Positions 16,221-28,604 of a stretch of DNA of 64,000 bases are shown here, piece by piece. Both the position numbers and the translations under genes were made by a program. The stretch covers positions 124,001 to 188,000 of the forward strand of contig NZ_JAGIXS010000003.1 of NCBI RefSeq assembly GCF_030014915.1, read 5' to 3'. How positions within the stretch are numbered: position 1 is the stretch's first letter; every line of letters begins with the position of its first letter. This stretch comes from Pelomonas sp. V22. GTDB lineage: Bacteria > Pseudomonadota > Gammaproteobacteria > Burkholderiales > Burkholderiaceae_C. The notes below the pieces were generated by a model. The model did not search any database. It saw only the letters and a list, made by a program, of their open reading frames with translations, and had not been told where the DNA came from.

Positions 16221-17891
16221 TCAGGCGCGCTCGCGCAGCTCGCGGCGCAGGATCTTGCCCACGTTGCTCTTGGGCAGGCTGTCGATGAAGTCGATCTGCT
16301 GCGGCCGCTTGTAGGCCGTGAGGTGCTCGCGGCAGTGCGCGCGCAGGGCGGCTTCGTCCAGCGTGGGCGTCTTCTTCACCACGAAGAGCCGGACGGCCTC
16401 GCCGGTCGTGTCGCTCGGCTTGCCAACGGCGGCCACCTCGAGGACGTCGGGATGCATCATCACGACTTCCTCGATCTCGTTCGGGTACACGTTGAAGCCG
16501 GAGACCAGGATCATGTCCTTCAGCCGGTCGACGATGCGCAGGAAGCCGCGCTCGTCCATCACGGCCACATCGCCGGTGCGCAGGAAGCCGTCGGCCGTCA
16601 TCACGCGGGCGGTCTCATCCGGCCGGCGCCAGTAGCCCTGCATGACCTGCGGGCCGCGCACGCACAGCTCGCCGGCCTGGCCCGTTGGCAGCTCCTTGCC
16701 CTCATCGTCGCGTATCGACACCTCGGTCGAGGGCATGGGCAGGCCGATGCTGCCGCTGAAGGCGGTCTGGTCCAGCGGCGTGCAGGTCACCGTGGGCGAG
16801 CACTCGGTGAGGCCATAGCCCTCCAGCAGCGGCGCGCCTGTGAGCTGCTGCCAACGCTCGGCCACCGGCCGCTGCACGGCTGCACCGCCACCGAGGGCGA
16901 AGCGCAGGCCGCTGAAATCGAGCGCCGCGAAGCCGGGCTCGTTGATCAGGCCGTTGAACAGCGTGTTCACCGCCGGCATCGAGTTGAAGCGGTAGCGCGA
17001 GAGGATCTTGACGAAGGCCGCCAGGTTGCGCGGGTCCGCCACCAGCACGTTCGTGCCGCCGAGCCCGAAGAAGCCGAGGCAGGTGCCGAGCGCGAACACG
17101 TGGTACAGCGGAATGGCCGTGATGCTGACCAGCGGTTCGTCCAGTTCCAGGAAGGGATCGATCCAGGCGCGGCCTTGGGCGACGTTGGCCATCACATTGC
17201 CATGGCTCAGCATCGCGCCCTTGGCGCCGCCGGTCGTGCCGCCGGTGTACTGAAGAAAGGCGAGGTCCTGCGGCGCCACGGCGACACGCTGGAACTGCGC
17301 GGCCGCGCCCGCCCGCAGCATGGCACCGAAATCGACCTTGCCTTCGAGCTGGTAGGGCGGCACCACGCGCTTGACATGGCGGGCGAGGAAGTTGCCGAGC
17401 TGGCGCTTGATCGGCGGCATCAGGTCGGCCACGCCGGTCACGACCACATGGCGCACGCCGGTGTTGGCGATCACGCGGGCCAGCGTGTGGGCGAACAGGT
17501 CCACCACGATCATGGCCTCGGCGCCCGCATCCTTCAGCTGATGCTCAAGCTCGCGCGCCGTGTACATCGGGTTGACGTTGACCACCACATAGCCGGCCCG
17601 CAGCAGGCCGAACAGGCAGACCGGGTACTGCAGCAGGTTGGGCATCATCAGCGCCACGCGGCTGCCGCGCGGCAGCTTCAGCACCGACTGGAAGTAGGCC
17701 GCGACCTGGCGGCTCAGCGTGTCGAGCTGCGTGTAGCTCAGGCCCACGCCGGTGGCGCCGCTGACGAAGGCGGTCTTCGGCCCATGCCGGGCGACGCCGT
17801 CCTCGAACAGGTCGACCAGGGAGCCGAGGCCGGCCACGTCGATCTCGGCCGGGACCCCCGGCGGGTAGCTTGCCAACCAGATCTTTTGCAT
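16221..17891 (-). CDS. fadD: Long-chain fatty acid-CoA ligase
   Basis: A 556-residue ANL-superfamily acyl-CoA synthetase (EC 6.2.1.3), activating a fatty acid with ATP and CoA. The N-terminus MQKIWLASYPPGVPAEI is characteristic of FadD. The AMP-binding loop YTGGTTGGAKG is at 215-225, followed by GYGLTECSP, the TGDVAVMDERGFLRIVDR hinge region and the C-terminal catalytic-lysine segment KSNVGKILRRELRE. The ATG at 17,891 is chosen over an in-frame TTG at 17,906 because it reproduces the family start. It is divergent from the beta-oxidation operon across a 200-nt regulatory region and appears to lead the minus-strand sulfatase-maturation unit. This links CoA activation to that unit. Confidence 0.94.
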   Translation of the reverse strand: MQKIWLASYPPGVPAEIDVAGLGSLVDLFEDGVARHGPKTAFVSGATGVGLSYTQLDTLSRQVAAYFQSVLKLPRGSRVALMMPNLLQYPVCLFGLLRAGYVVVNVNPMYTARELEHQLKDAGAEAMIVVDLFAHTLARVIANTGVRHVVVTGVADLMPPIKRQLGNFLARHVKRVVPPYQLEGKVDFGAMLRAGAAAQFQRVAVAPQDLAFLQYTGGTTGGAKGAMLSHGNVMANVAQGRAWIDPFLELDEPLVSITAIPLYHVFALGTCLGFFGLGGTNVLVADPRNLAAFVKILSRYRFNSMPAVNTLFNGLINEPGFAALDFSGLRFALGGGAAVQRPVAERWQQLTGAPLLEGYGLTECSPTVTCTPLDQTAFSGSIGLPMPSTEVSIRDDEGKELPTGQAGELCVRGPQVMQGYWRRPDETARVMTADGFLRTGDVAVMDERGFLRIVDRLKDMILVSGFNVYPNEIEEVVMMHPDVLEVAAVGKPSDTTGEAVRLFVVKKTPTLDEAALRAHCREHLTAYKRPQQIDFIDSLPKSNVGKILRRELRERA

Positions 17892-18091
17892 GTCGTTGTC
17901 GGGCAATGCGTTGTCTCAGTACAGTAGTGTATGGTCCGCAACGGACTCGGTGCAACCGCCCCGGCAGTGGTAGTTGCCCGCAGAGCCGGGCGAGCAGCGC
18001 CCCGGCCCTGTGTCGCAGCAGGGACAACGGGCGGTCGCGATCCCTGCCTAGAATCGAACGATCGTTCTATTCCGTGCCTGAAGGGGTAAGC
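17892..18091. promoter_or_regulatory. Divergent promoter region, fadD / beta-oxidation operon
   Basis: A 200-nt space between two divergent lipid-catabolism units. On the plus strand TAGAAT at 18,049-18,054 is a plausible -10 and overlaps the palindrome described separately; no good -35 precedes it. On the minus strand TACACT near 17,928-17,933 could be the -10 for fadD. The position suits co-regulation of both units by one repressor. Confidence 0.5.
18051..18072. promoter_or_regulatory. 22-bp palindrome, candidate TetR-type operator
   Basis: Arms GAATcGAACGA and TCGTTCtATTC pair at 10 of 11 positions around a central AT. It overlaps the TAGAAT -10 candidate and ends 19 nt before the start codon of the hydratase/dehydrogenase gene, a repressing position. 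It shares ACGATCGTTCT with the palindrome at 25,146-25,175. Confidence 0.75.
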
Positions 18092-20188
<2,097 letters not shown>

Positions 20189-20206
20189 GGCCAGGAGAAC
20201 TTCACC

Positions 20207-21382
20207 ATGAGCAAGGCACTGATTGTTTCCACCGCCCGCACCCCGCTGACCAAGAGCTGGAAGGGTTCCTTCAACATGACGCATGGCGCCACGCTGGGCG
20301 GCCATGCGGTGCAGGCCGCCGTGCAGCGCGCCGGCATTGATGCCAACCACATCGAAGACGTGCTGATGGGCTGTGCCACGCCCGAAGGCGCGACCGGCGG
20401 CAACATCGCCCGCCAGATCGTGCTGCGCGCCGGCCTGCCGATCACCGTCAGCGGCGTCACCATCAACCGCTTCTGTTCCTCGGGCCTGCAAACCATCGCC
20501 ATGGCCGCGCAGCGCGTCATCGCCGGTGAGGGCGACGTGTATGTGGCCGGTGGCGTGGAGAGCATCTCCTGCGTGCAGAACGAGGCCAACCGCCACATGT
20601 ACGCGGACCCGGCCCTGCTGAAGATCAAGCCCGAGATCTACTGGAGCATGCTGCAGACCGCCGAACAGGTGGCCAAGCGCTACAACATCTCGCGCGAGCG
20701 CATGGACCACTACGGCGCCGGCAGCCAGCAGAAGGCCTGCGCTGCGCAAGCCGCCGGCAAGTTCAACGACGAGATCGCACCGATCACCGTGACCATGGGC
20801 GTCGTGGACAAAGTCCGTGGCATGACGACCAAGGAAGTGACCGTGTCGGCCGACGAAGGCCTGCGCGAAGGCACGACCTACGAAGGCATCAAGGACCTGC
20901 GCAGCGCCTTGCCCGGCGGCCTGATCTCGGCCGGCAATGCCAGCCAGTTCAGCGATGGCGCTGGTGCCTGCGTGGTGGTCAGCGAAGACTATGCGCAGCA
21001 GCACAGCCTGAAGCCGCTGGGCCGCTTCCTCGGCTTTGCCGTGGCCGGCTGCGAGCCCGATGAAATGGGCATCGGCCCGGTGTTCGCCGTGCCCAAGGTG
21101 CTGAAGAAGCTGGGCCTCAAGGTGTCGGACATCGACCTGTGGGAGCTGAACGAAGCCTTTGCCGTGCAGGTGCTCTATTGCGCCGACACGCTGGGCATCC
21201 CGATGGACCGCCTGAACGTCAACGGCGGCGCGATTGCCGTGGGCCACCCTTATGGCGTGTCGGGCCAGCGCCTGACCGGCCATGCGCTGATCGAAGGCAA
21301 GCGCCGCGGTGCCAAGCTGGTCTGCGTCACGATGTGCATCGGCGGCGGCATGGGCGCCGCTGGCGTCTTCGAAGTCCTGTGA
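20207..21382 (+). CDS. Acetyl-CoA C-acyltransferase (3-ketoacyl-CoA thiolase)
   Basis: A 391-residue thiolase, cleaving 3-ketoacyl-CoA with CoA to acetyl-CoA and a shortened acyl-CoA. The nucleophilic cysteine is in NRFCSSGLQ (Cys90), the catalytic His in [10 protein letters not shown] (His347) and the second cysteine in [12 protein letters not shown] (Cys377). Length and motif spacing are standard for degradative thiolases. It follows the hydratase/dehydrogenase by 18 nt, with AGGAG before its ATG, and is followed by a hotdog thioesterase 2 nt after its stop. The pair with the upstream gene is equivalent to fadBA. Confidence 0.95.
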   Translation: MSKALIVSTARTPLTKSWKGSFNMTHGATLGGHAVQAAVQRAGIDANHIEDVLMGCATPEGATGGNIARQIVLRAGLPITVSGVTINRFCSSGLQTIAMAAQRVIAGEGDVYVAGGVESISCVQNEANRHMYADPALLKIKPEIYWSMLQTAEQVAKRYNISRERMDHYGAGSQQKACAAQAAGKFNDEIAPITVTMGVVDKVRGMTTKEVTVSADEGLREGTTYEGIKDLRSALPGGLISAGNASQFSDGAGACVVVSEDYAQQHSLKPLGRFLGFAVAGCEPDEMGIGPVFAVPKVLKKLGLKVSDIDLWELNEAFAVQVLYCADTLGIPMDRLNVNGGAIAVGHPYGVSGQRLTGHALIEGKRRGAKLVCVTMCIGGGMGAAGVFEVL

Positions 21383-21384
21383 CG

Positions 21385-21807
21385 ATGAGCGTCAGCCCGG
21401 CGCAGTTCCTGGCCATGGGCCAGGACATCCTGTCCAAGCAGCCGTTCAGCGTGCTGATTGGCGCCGAACTGACGGCCTTGTCTCCCGGCCAGGTGCAGCT
21501 GGAGTTGCCGATCACCGAGCAGCTCAAGCAGCAGCATGGCTTCGCCCATGGCGGCGTGGTCAGCTACCTGGCCGACAACGCCCTGACCTTTGCCGGCGGC
21601 ACCGCGATGCAGGTGCCCGTGGTGACCTCGGAGTTCAAGATCAACTATGTGCGGCCTGGCGTGGGCGAGCGACTCATTGCGCGCGCCACCGCCGACGCCG
21701 TGAGCAAGACGCAGGCCGTGTGCCGCTGTGAGGTCTTTGCCGTGGCCAACGGCGAGGAAAAGCTCTGCGCATTGGCCCAGGGCACCATCGTCAAGCTGGC
21801 CGACTGA
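21385..21807 (+). CDS. PaaI-type hotdog thioesterase
   Basis: A 140-residue single hotdog-fold protein. The central helix motif QQHGFAHGGVVSYLADNA is that of PaaI/YbgC-like acyl-CoA thioesterases, with the catalytic Asp in the YLADNA helix, followed by the strand TSEFKINYVRPG. It would release free acids or CoA from stalled intermediates of the pathway. Its ATG follows the thiolase stop by 2 nt, so the genes are coupled. A second hotdog protein is encoded at 24,675; the two are only loosely similar, so probably not a recent duplication. Confidence 0.88.
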   Translation: MSVSPAQFLAMGQDILSKQPFSVLIGAELTALSPGQVQLELPITEQLKQQHGFAHGGVVSYLADNALTFAGGTAMQVPVVTSEFKINYVRPGVGERLIARATADAVSKTQAVCRCEVFAVANGEEKLCALAQGTIVKLAD

Positions 21808-21827
21808 GAAGCACACAAGGAGGCGCC

Positions 21828-23616
<1,789 letters not shown>

Positions 23617-23630
<14 letters not shown>

Positions 23631-23850
23631 AACGACGGACAACAAGAAGACCGTTTCGCCCCAGACGCTGGCGTGGATTGAGCGTCTGGTCTGGATTCTG
23701 ATTTACGGCGGCCTGCTGGCCGTGGTGCTGGGCCTGTTCCTGGTGCGTGGCGGCGAATCCGTCACCCTGGGTTCGGTGTTGCTCGCCAAGGGTGGCATCG
23801 CGGCGGGTGCCGGTGTGTTCCTGATCTGGCTGCGCTCACGCCTGAAGTAG
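23617..23850 (+). CDS. Small two-helix membrane protein
   Basis: A 77-residue protein with two predicted membrane helices (about residues 20-42, LVWILIYGGLLAVVLGLFLV, and 53-71) and a short charged start. It begins inside the last 14 nt of the acyl-CoA dehydrogenase gene, with GAG-rich sequence just upstream of the ATG at 23,617. The overlap and the conserved-looking reading frame support expression with that enzyme. Function is unknown; it could help place the operon's enzymes at the membrane, which is speculation. Confidence 0.75.
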
Positions 23851-23878
23851 CGCCGCGCCCAACGTTTGAAAGACTCGC

Positions 23879-24670
23879 ATGACTGAACGCGTCCAATCCC
23901 TGTTCGACCTGAGCGGCCAGGTGGCCCTGGTGACCGGCGGCTCGCGCGGCCTCGGCCTGCAGATCGCCGAGAGCCTCGGCGAGGCCGGCGCCAAGATCAT
24001 GCTCAGCTCGCGCAAGGCGGCTGATCTTGAAGAGGCCGTGGCCCATCTGCAGGACCGTGGCATTGACGCGCGCTGGATTGCAGCGGATGCAGCCGATGAA
24101 GCGCAGGCGCGCGGTGTGGTGGCTCAGACCATGGAGCGGCTTGGCCAGATTGACATCCTCGTCAACAACGCCGGCGCCACCTGGGGTGCGCCCGCCGAGT
24201 CCCACCCCCTCGAGGCCTGGGACAAGGTGATGGACCTCAACATCCGCAGCCTCTTCGTGTTCGCCCAGGCAGCGGCCCAGGCCAGCATGATTCCCCGCCG
24301 GTCCGGCCGCATCATCAACGTGGCTTCGATCGCCGGCCTCGGCGGCAATCCCTCGATGATGAAGACCATCGCCTACAACACCAGCAAGGGCGCGGTGGTG
24401 AATTTCACCCGCGCGCTGGCGGGCGAGTGGGGCGAGTACGGCATCACCGTGAACGCGCTGGCGCCGGGCTTCTTCCCGAGCAAGATGACCAAGGGTCTGC
24501 TGGCCACGGTCGGTGCCGAAAAACTGGCCGCCGCTGCCCCGCTGCGCCGCCTCGGCGACGACGAGGACCTGAAGGGCGCGGCCGTCTTGTTCGCCAGCCG
24601 CGCCGGCAAGCACATCACCGGCCAGATCCTGGCGGTGGATGGTGGCGTGAGCGCCCTGGTCGGAGGCTGA
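23879..24670 (+). CDS. Short-chain dehydrogenase/reductase
   Basis: A 263-residue classical SDR with the cofactor loop TGGSRGLG (19-26), NNAGA (96-100), catalytic Ser in NVASIAGLGG and the pair Tyr166/Lys170 in IAYNTSKGA. The terminal GQILAVDGGVSALVGG is typical of FabG-like members. It may act as a 3-ketoacyl-CoA or hydroxy-acid dehydrogenase beside the beta-oxidation enzymes. It starts 28 nt after the membrane protein gene and is followed 4 nt later by the second hotdog thioesterase. Confidence 0.9.
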   Translation: MTERVQSLFDLSGQVALVTGGSRGLGLQIAESLGEAGAKIMLSSRKAADLEEAVAHLQDRGIDARWIAADAADEAQARGVVAQTMERLGQIDILVNNAGATWGAPAESHPLEAWDKVMDLNIRSLFVFAQAAAQASMIPRRSGRIINVASIAGLGGNPSMMKTIAYNTSKGAVVNFTRALAGEWGEYGITVNALAPGFFPSKMTKGLLATVGAEKLAAAAPLRRLGDDEDLKGAAVLFASRAGKHITGQILAVDGGVSALVGG

Positions 24671-24674
24671 GCGC

Positions 24675-25127
24675 ATGAAGGACAAGGCGCCCTTGAAGTT
24701 TCCAGTCCACATTCCCTTCGTCGAGCAACTCGGCTTCGAGCTGCACAGCATCGGCGACGGCCAGGCCGAGCTGCGCGTGGACCTGAAGGAGGGGCATCTG
24801 AACTCCTGGGAGGTGGCCCACGGCGGTGTCTTGATGACCTTGCTCGACGTGGCCATGGCCCACGCGGCGCGCAGCATCCACCGCGACCAGCCGGACTTCG
24901 GCCCCGGCGTGGTGACGGTCGAGATGAAGACCTCCTTCATGCGCCCTGGCGAAGGCGAACTGCGCGCCGTCGGCAAGCTCTTGCACCGCTCCACCACCAT
25001 GGCCTTTTGCGAAGGCTCGGTGATCGGCGAGGACGGAAAACTCTGCGCCCATGCCACCGGCACCTTCAAGTATTTGCGGGCGCTGCCGGGGCGGGGGCGC
25101 AGCCTCAAGGACCTCCAGCGGACCTGA
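24675..25127 (+). CDS. PaaI-type hotdog thioesterase, second copy
   Basis: A 150-residue hotdog-fold protein with the motif WEVAHGGVLMTLLDVAMAHAAR and the strand VTVEMKTSFMRPGEGELRA, as in PaaI-family thioesterases. It starts 4 nt after the SDR stop. The C-terminus is basic (RGRSLKDLQRT). The long palindrome at 25,146-25,175 lies just beyond its stop, so it appears to close the first transcript of the block. Confidence 0.88.
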   Translation: MKDKAPLKFPVHIPFVEQLGFELHSIGDGQAELRVDLKEGHLNSWEVAHGGVLMTLLDVAMAHAARSIHRDQPDFGPGVVTVEMKTSFMRPGEGELRAVGKLLHRSTTMAFCEGSVIGEDGKLCAHATGTFKYLRALPGRGRSLKDLQRT

Positions 25128-25145
25128 GGACTGCCCTGCCGGAGG

Positions 25146-25175
25146 GACAGAAAAGCACGATCGTTCTTTTCTGTC
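25146..25175. promoter_or_regulatory. 30-bp palindrome, candidate TetR-type operator
   Basis: Outer arms GACAGAAAAG and CTTTTCTGTC are perfectly complementary; the centre cACGATCGTt has one mismatched pair, giving 14 of 15 pairs. It lies between the thioesterase stop and the CurA-like reductase start at 25,243. No U-tract follows the stem on the plus strand, so it is unlikely to be a terminator. It shares ACGATCGTTCT with the site at 18,051-18,072. Confidence 0.75.
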
Positions 25176-25242
25176 ACCCTTGGGACGCGAGGGTGGGGGA
25201 GGCCGTGATTCAATCACCGGCATTCCCCGCAGGAGACCCTCC

Positions 25243-26265
25243 ATGACCACCCTCATCAATCAGCAAATCCTTCTCGCCTCGCGTCCCCAGGGCGAGCCGT
25301 CGGTCGACAACTTCCGACTGGTGCAAACCGAGGTGCCGGCGCTGGCCGAGGGCCAGGTGCTGGTGCGCAACCACTACCTGAGCCTCGACCCCTACATGCG
25401 CGGCCGCATGAACGACGGCAAGAGCTATGCCGCGCCGCAGCCGCTGAACGGGGTGATGATCGGCGGCACCGTCGGCGAGGTGGTCGACTCGAAGAACGCG
25501 CATTTCAAGGCCGGCGACAAGGTCGTCGGCATGGGCGGCTGGCAGGAGTACCAGCTGGTCGATGCCAACCAGCGCGGCGTGCTGCAGAAGGTGGACACGA
25601 CCCACATCCCGCTGTCGGCCTATCTGGGCGCCGTGGGCATGCCCGGCGTCACGGCCTGGTACGGCCTCGTGAAGATCATCAACCCGAAGGCCGGCGAGAC
25701 CGTGGTCGTCAGCGCGGCATCGGGTGCGGTGGGTGGCGCCGTGGGTCAGTTGGCCAAGACGCGCGGTGCGCGCGCCGTGGGCATTGCCGGCGGTGCGGAC
25801 AAATGTCGTTACGTGGTCGAGGAGCTGGGCTTCGATGCCTGCATCGACTACAAGGAGCACAAGGACCTGAAGTCGCTGTCCGGCGCACTGAAGGCGGCCT
25901 GCCCGAACGGCATCGATGGCCATTTCGAGAACGTCGGCGGCATGATCCTCGACGCCGTGCTGCTGCGCGCCAATGCCTTCAGCCGCGTCGCCATGTGCGG
26001 CATGATCTCCGGCTACAACGGCGAGCCCATCCCCATGAGCTACCCGCAGATGATCCTCACCAACCGCATGAAGGTCGAGGGCTTCATCGTCTCCGAGCAC
26101 ATGGAGGTCTGGCCCGAGGCCTTGAAGGAGCTGGGCACCCTCGTGGCCACCGGCAAGCTCAAGTACCGTGAGAGCGTGGCGCAGGGCATTGCTGCCGCGC
26201 CCGAGGCTTTCCTCGGTCTGCTCAAGGGCAAGAACTTCGGCAAGCAGCTGGTCAAGCTGGTCTGA
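25243..26265 (+). CDS. NADP-dependent oxidoreductase, CurA/LTB4DH family
   Basis: A 340-residue medium-chain reductase of the zinc-independent group that includes curcumin reductase CurA and leukotriene B4 12-hydroxydehydrogenase. The hallmark NHYLSLDPYMRGRM (43-56) and the NADP loop AASGAVGGAVG (158-168) are present. Such enzymes reduce the double bond of enones or enoyl compounds. AGGAG lies before the ATG. It stands after the 30-bp palindrome and so probably has its own regulated promoter; ElaA, the GST-like gene and an SDR follow closely. Confidence 0.92.
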   Translation: MTTLINQQILLASRPQGEPSVDNFRLVQTEVPALAEGQVLVRNHYLSLDPYMRGRMNDGKSYAAPQPLNGVMIGGTVGEVVDSKNAHFKAGDKVVGMGGWQEYQLVDANQRGVLQKVDTTHIPLSAYLGAVGMPGVTAWYGLVKIINPKAGETVVVSAASGAVGGAVGQLAKTRGARAVGIAGGADKCRYVVEELGFDACIDYKEHKDLKSLSGALKAACPNGIDGHFENVGGMILDAVLLRANAFSRVAMCGMISGYNGEPIPMSYPQMILTNRMKVEGFIVSEHMEVWPEALKELGTLVATGKLKYRESVAQGIAAAPEAFLGLLKGKNFGKQLVKLV

Positions 26266-26270
26266 GGCCC

Positions 26271-26702
26271 ATGCTGCACTGGAGCTGTTCGCGCCTCGAG
26301 GCGCTGGATGCGCGCTCGCTCTATGCGGTGCTGAAGCTGCGCTCGGAGGTCTTCGTCGTCGAGCAGCAGTGCGTCTACCTGGACCCCGACGGTGCCGACC
26401 TCGAGGCCTGGCATCTGCTGGGCCGGGACGAGGCCGGCAGCTTGCAGGCCTATGCGCGGTTGCTTGAGGGGCCGCGCATTGGTCGGGTCGTCACGGCGCC
26501 TGGCGCCCGTGGTGCTGGCCAGGGCAGGGCACTGATGCAGCAGGCCATCGCCGAATGCGAGCGCCTCTGGCCGGGCCAGGCCATCGAGCTCGCCGCGCAG
26601 GCTTACCTGCAGCGCTTCTACGCCAGCTTTGGTTTCGAGCCGGTCTCCGCGCTCTACGAAGAAGACGGCATTCCCCACATCGACATGAAGAGAGCTGCGT
26701 GA
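26271..26702 (+). CDS. elaA: GNAT-family acetyltransferase ElaA
   Basis: A 143-residue GNAT-fold protein of the ElaA family. Typical segments are LYAVLKLRSEVFVVEQQCVY near the N-terminus, the acetyl-CoA loop VVTAPGARGAGQGRALM and the C-terminal LQRFYASFGFEPVS...GIPHIDM. The acceptor substrate is not known for the family. It lies 5 nt after the reductase, and its TGA overlaps the ATG of the GST-like gene. Confidence 0.9.
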   Translation: MLHWSCSRLEALDARSLYAVLKLRSEVFVVEQQCVYLDPDGADLEAWHLLGRDEAGSLQAYARLLEGPRIGRVVTAPGARGAGQGRALMQQAIAECERLWPGQAIELAAQAYLQRFYASFGFEPVSALYEEDGIPHIDMKRAA

Positions 26703-27628
26703 TGAACGAGCTGATCCTGCACCACTACGCCGGTTCCCCCTTCTCCGAGAAGATGCGGCTGATCCTGGGCCACAAGGGCCTGACCTGGCAGAGCGTCAAT
26801 GTGCCGGTGATGATGCCCAAGCCCGACGTGGTGGCGCTGACCGGTGGCTACCGCCGCACGCCGTTTCTGCAGGTCGGCGCCGACATCTATTGCGACACGG
26901 CTCTGATGTGCCGCGTGATCGAGCAGCAGGCGCCTGCGCCCAGCCTGTGGCCTGCCGGTGCGGCAGGCCAGACCGACCTGCTGGCCCAATGGGCCGACAG
27001 CGACCTGTTCTGGGTGGCGATCCCGTACACCATGCAGCCGGCCGGCGCGGCTGCGATCTTTGCCGGTGCGCCGCCCGAGTTCATGCAGGCTTTTGCCGCC
27101 GACCGCGCCGCGATGACGACCGGCATGAAACGGCCCAGCACCCGCGATGCCGCTGCTGCGCTGCAGAGCTACCTCGGCTGGCTGGAGCAGATGCTGTCCG
27201 ATGGACGCCGCTTCCTGTGCGGCACCGAGGCCAGCCTCGCGGACTTCTCGGTCGCCCAGAGCATCTGGTACATCCGCCGGGCCCCGCCGGTGGCGGGCAT
27301 CCTCGCGCCGTTCATGCTGCTGGCGGCCTGGTATGAGCGCGCGGCCGCCTTCGGCCATGGCCATAGCAGCAAGCTCTCCAGCGAGGAGGCGATTGCCATC
27401 GCGAGCCGCAGCACGCCGGCGGCCTGTGCCGTGCAGCCGGGCCTCGGTTTCGAGGCGGGCGCAACGGTGCAGGTCTCGGCCATGGACTACGCCAGCGATG
27501 TCGTCAGCGGCGAGCTGGTTGGCCTGAGCCACGAATCGATCACGCTGCGCCGCCTCGACGAGCGCGCCGGCACGGTCCATGTCCATTTCCCGCGCATCGG
27601 CTATGCCCTGCGCAAGACGGAGAGCTGA
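26702..27628 (+). CDS. Glutathione S-transferase-like protein with extra C-terminal domain
   Basis: A 308-residue protein. Residues 1-80 form a thioredoxin-like GST N-domain (LHHYAGSPFSEKMRLILGHK, with GGYRRTPFLQ and DTALMCRVIEQ). A helical GST C-domain follows to about 210 (FLCGTEASLADFSVAQSIW). The last 75 residues form an additional beta-rich piece (EAGATVQVSAMDYASD through VHFPRIGYALRK) not found in ordinary GSTs of about 210 residues. Its role is unknown. The gene overlaps elaA by ATGA and precedes an SDR by 3 nt. Confidence 0.85.
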   Translation: MNELILHHYAGSPFSEKMRLILGHKGLTWQSVNVPVMMPKPDVVALTGGYRRTPFLQVGADIYCDTALMCRVIEQQAPAPSLWPAGAAGQTDLLAQWADSDLFWVAIPYTMQPAGAAAIFAGAPPEFMQAFAADRAAMTTGMKRPSTRDAAAALQSYLGWLEQMLSDGRRFLCGTEASLADFSVAQSIWYIRRAPPVAGILAPFMLLAAWYERAAAFGHGHSSKLSSEEAIAIASRSTPAACAVQPGLGFEAGATVQVSAMDYASDVVSGELVGLSHESITLRRLDERAGTVHVHFPRIGYALRKTES

Positions 27629-27631
27629 AAG

Positions 27632-28531
27632 ATGAAGCATTACGCAGGCAAGACCGCCGTGATCACCGGCGCCGGTTCGGGCTTCGGCCTCGAGGTGGCC
27701 CGCATCGCCGCCGAGCGCGGCATGAGCCTGGTGCTCTGCGACGTACAGGCCGACGCCCTCGACAAGGCGGCCGCCGAGTTCGAAGGCCGGGTGCCGGTGC
27801 TGGCACGCCGCGTTGACGTGGCCAAGGCCGAGCAGATGGAGATGCTGGCCGCCGCCGTGAAGGAGCGCTTCGGCGCACCGAACTTCGTGTTCAACAACGC
27901 CGGCGTCGGCTCGGGCGGCCTGATCTGGGAGAACACCCTGGCGGACTGGGAATGGGTGCTGGGCGTCAACCTGATGGGCGTGGTCCATGGCGTGCGCCTG
28001 TTCACGCCGATGATGCTGGAAGCCGCCGCAGCCGACCCGGCCTTCGAGGGCCATGTGGTCAACACCGCCTCGATGGCCGGCATGCTGAACCCGCCGAACA
28101 TGGGCGTCTACAACGTCAGCAAGCATGCCGTCGTTTCGCTGAGCGAGACCATGTATCAAGACCTGGCCCTGGTCAGCGACCAGGTGCGCTGCTCCGTGCT
28201 GTGCCCCTTCTTCGTGCCGACCGGCATCTCGCAAAGCCACCGCAACCGCCCAGCGGAACTGGCAGGTAGCCGGCCGAGCAAGAGCCAGCTGATCAGCCAG
28301 GCCATGACCGACAAGGCGGTCAGCTCCGGCAAGGTCACGGCGGCCGATGTGGCAGCCCTCGTGTTCGAGGCCATGGACGAGGAGCGCTTCTACGTCTTCA
28401 GCCACCCGAAGGCCCTGGCCGGCGTGCAGACGCGGCTCGAAGACGTGATGCAGCTGCGCAACCCGACCGACCCCTTCCACGACAAGCCCGAGATCGGCGC
28501 GCAGCTGAAGAAGGCCTTGCGCGGGGCCTGA
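27632..28531 (+). CDS. Short-chain dehydrogenase/reductase
   Basis: A 299-residue SDR with TGAGSGFG (12-19), NNAGVG (88-93), the catalytic Ser in NTASMAGML and Tyr160/Lys164 in GVYNVSKHA. The longer C-terminus (DPFHDKPEIGAQLKKALRG) resembles SDRs acting on hydrophobic alcohols. It is the last gene of the block beginning at 25,243; a 73-nt gap then precedes the sensor kinase. Confidence 0.9.
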   Translation: MKHYAGKTAVITGAGSGFGLEVARIAAERGMSLVLCDVQADALDKAAAEFEGRVPVLARRVDVAKAEQMEMLAAAVKERFGAPNFVFNNAGVGSGGLIWENTLADWEWVLGVNLMGVVHGVRLFTPMMLEAAAADPAFEGHVVNTASMAGMLNPPNMGVYNVSKHAVVSLSETMYQDLALVSDQVRCSVLCPFFVPTGISQSHRNRPAELAGSRPSKSQLISQAMTDKAVSSGKVTAADVAALVFEAMDEERFYVFSHPKALAGVQTRLEDVMQLRNPTDPFHDKPEIGAQLKKALRGA

Positions 28532-28592
28532 CCGGCAAGCTCGACATCGCGGCGGTGCGCGGACAGCGCCCCCGCAGCGCCGGCAGCCGGCT

Positions 28593-28598
28593 CACAAT
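28593..28598 (+). promoter_or_regulatory. Candidate -10 close to a start codon (CACAAT)
   Basis: CACAAT ends 6 nt before the GTG start of the sensor kinase, and no ribosome-binding site lies between. If used, transcription would begin at or near the start codon. No matching -35 was found, so support is weak. Confidence 0.3.
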
Positions 28599-28604
28599 GG
28601 CGGC

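Noticed and set aside
25146-25175. Palindrome as a transcription terminator
   Set aside because: There is no T-run after the stem on the plus strand, and the core matches the other candidate operator.
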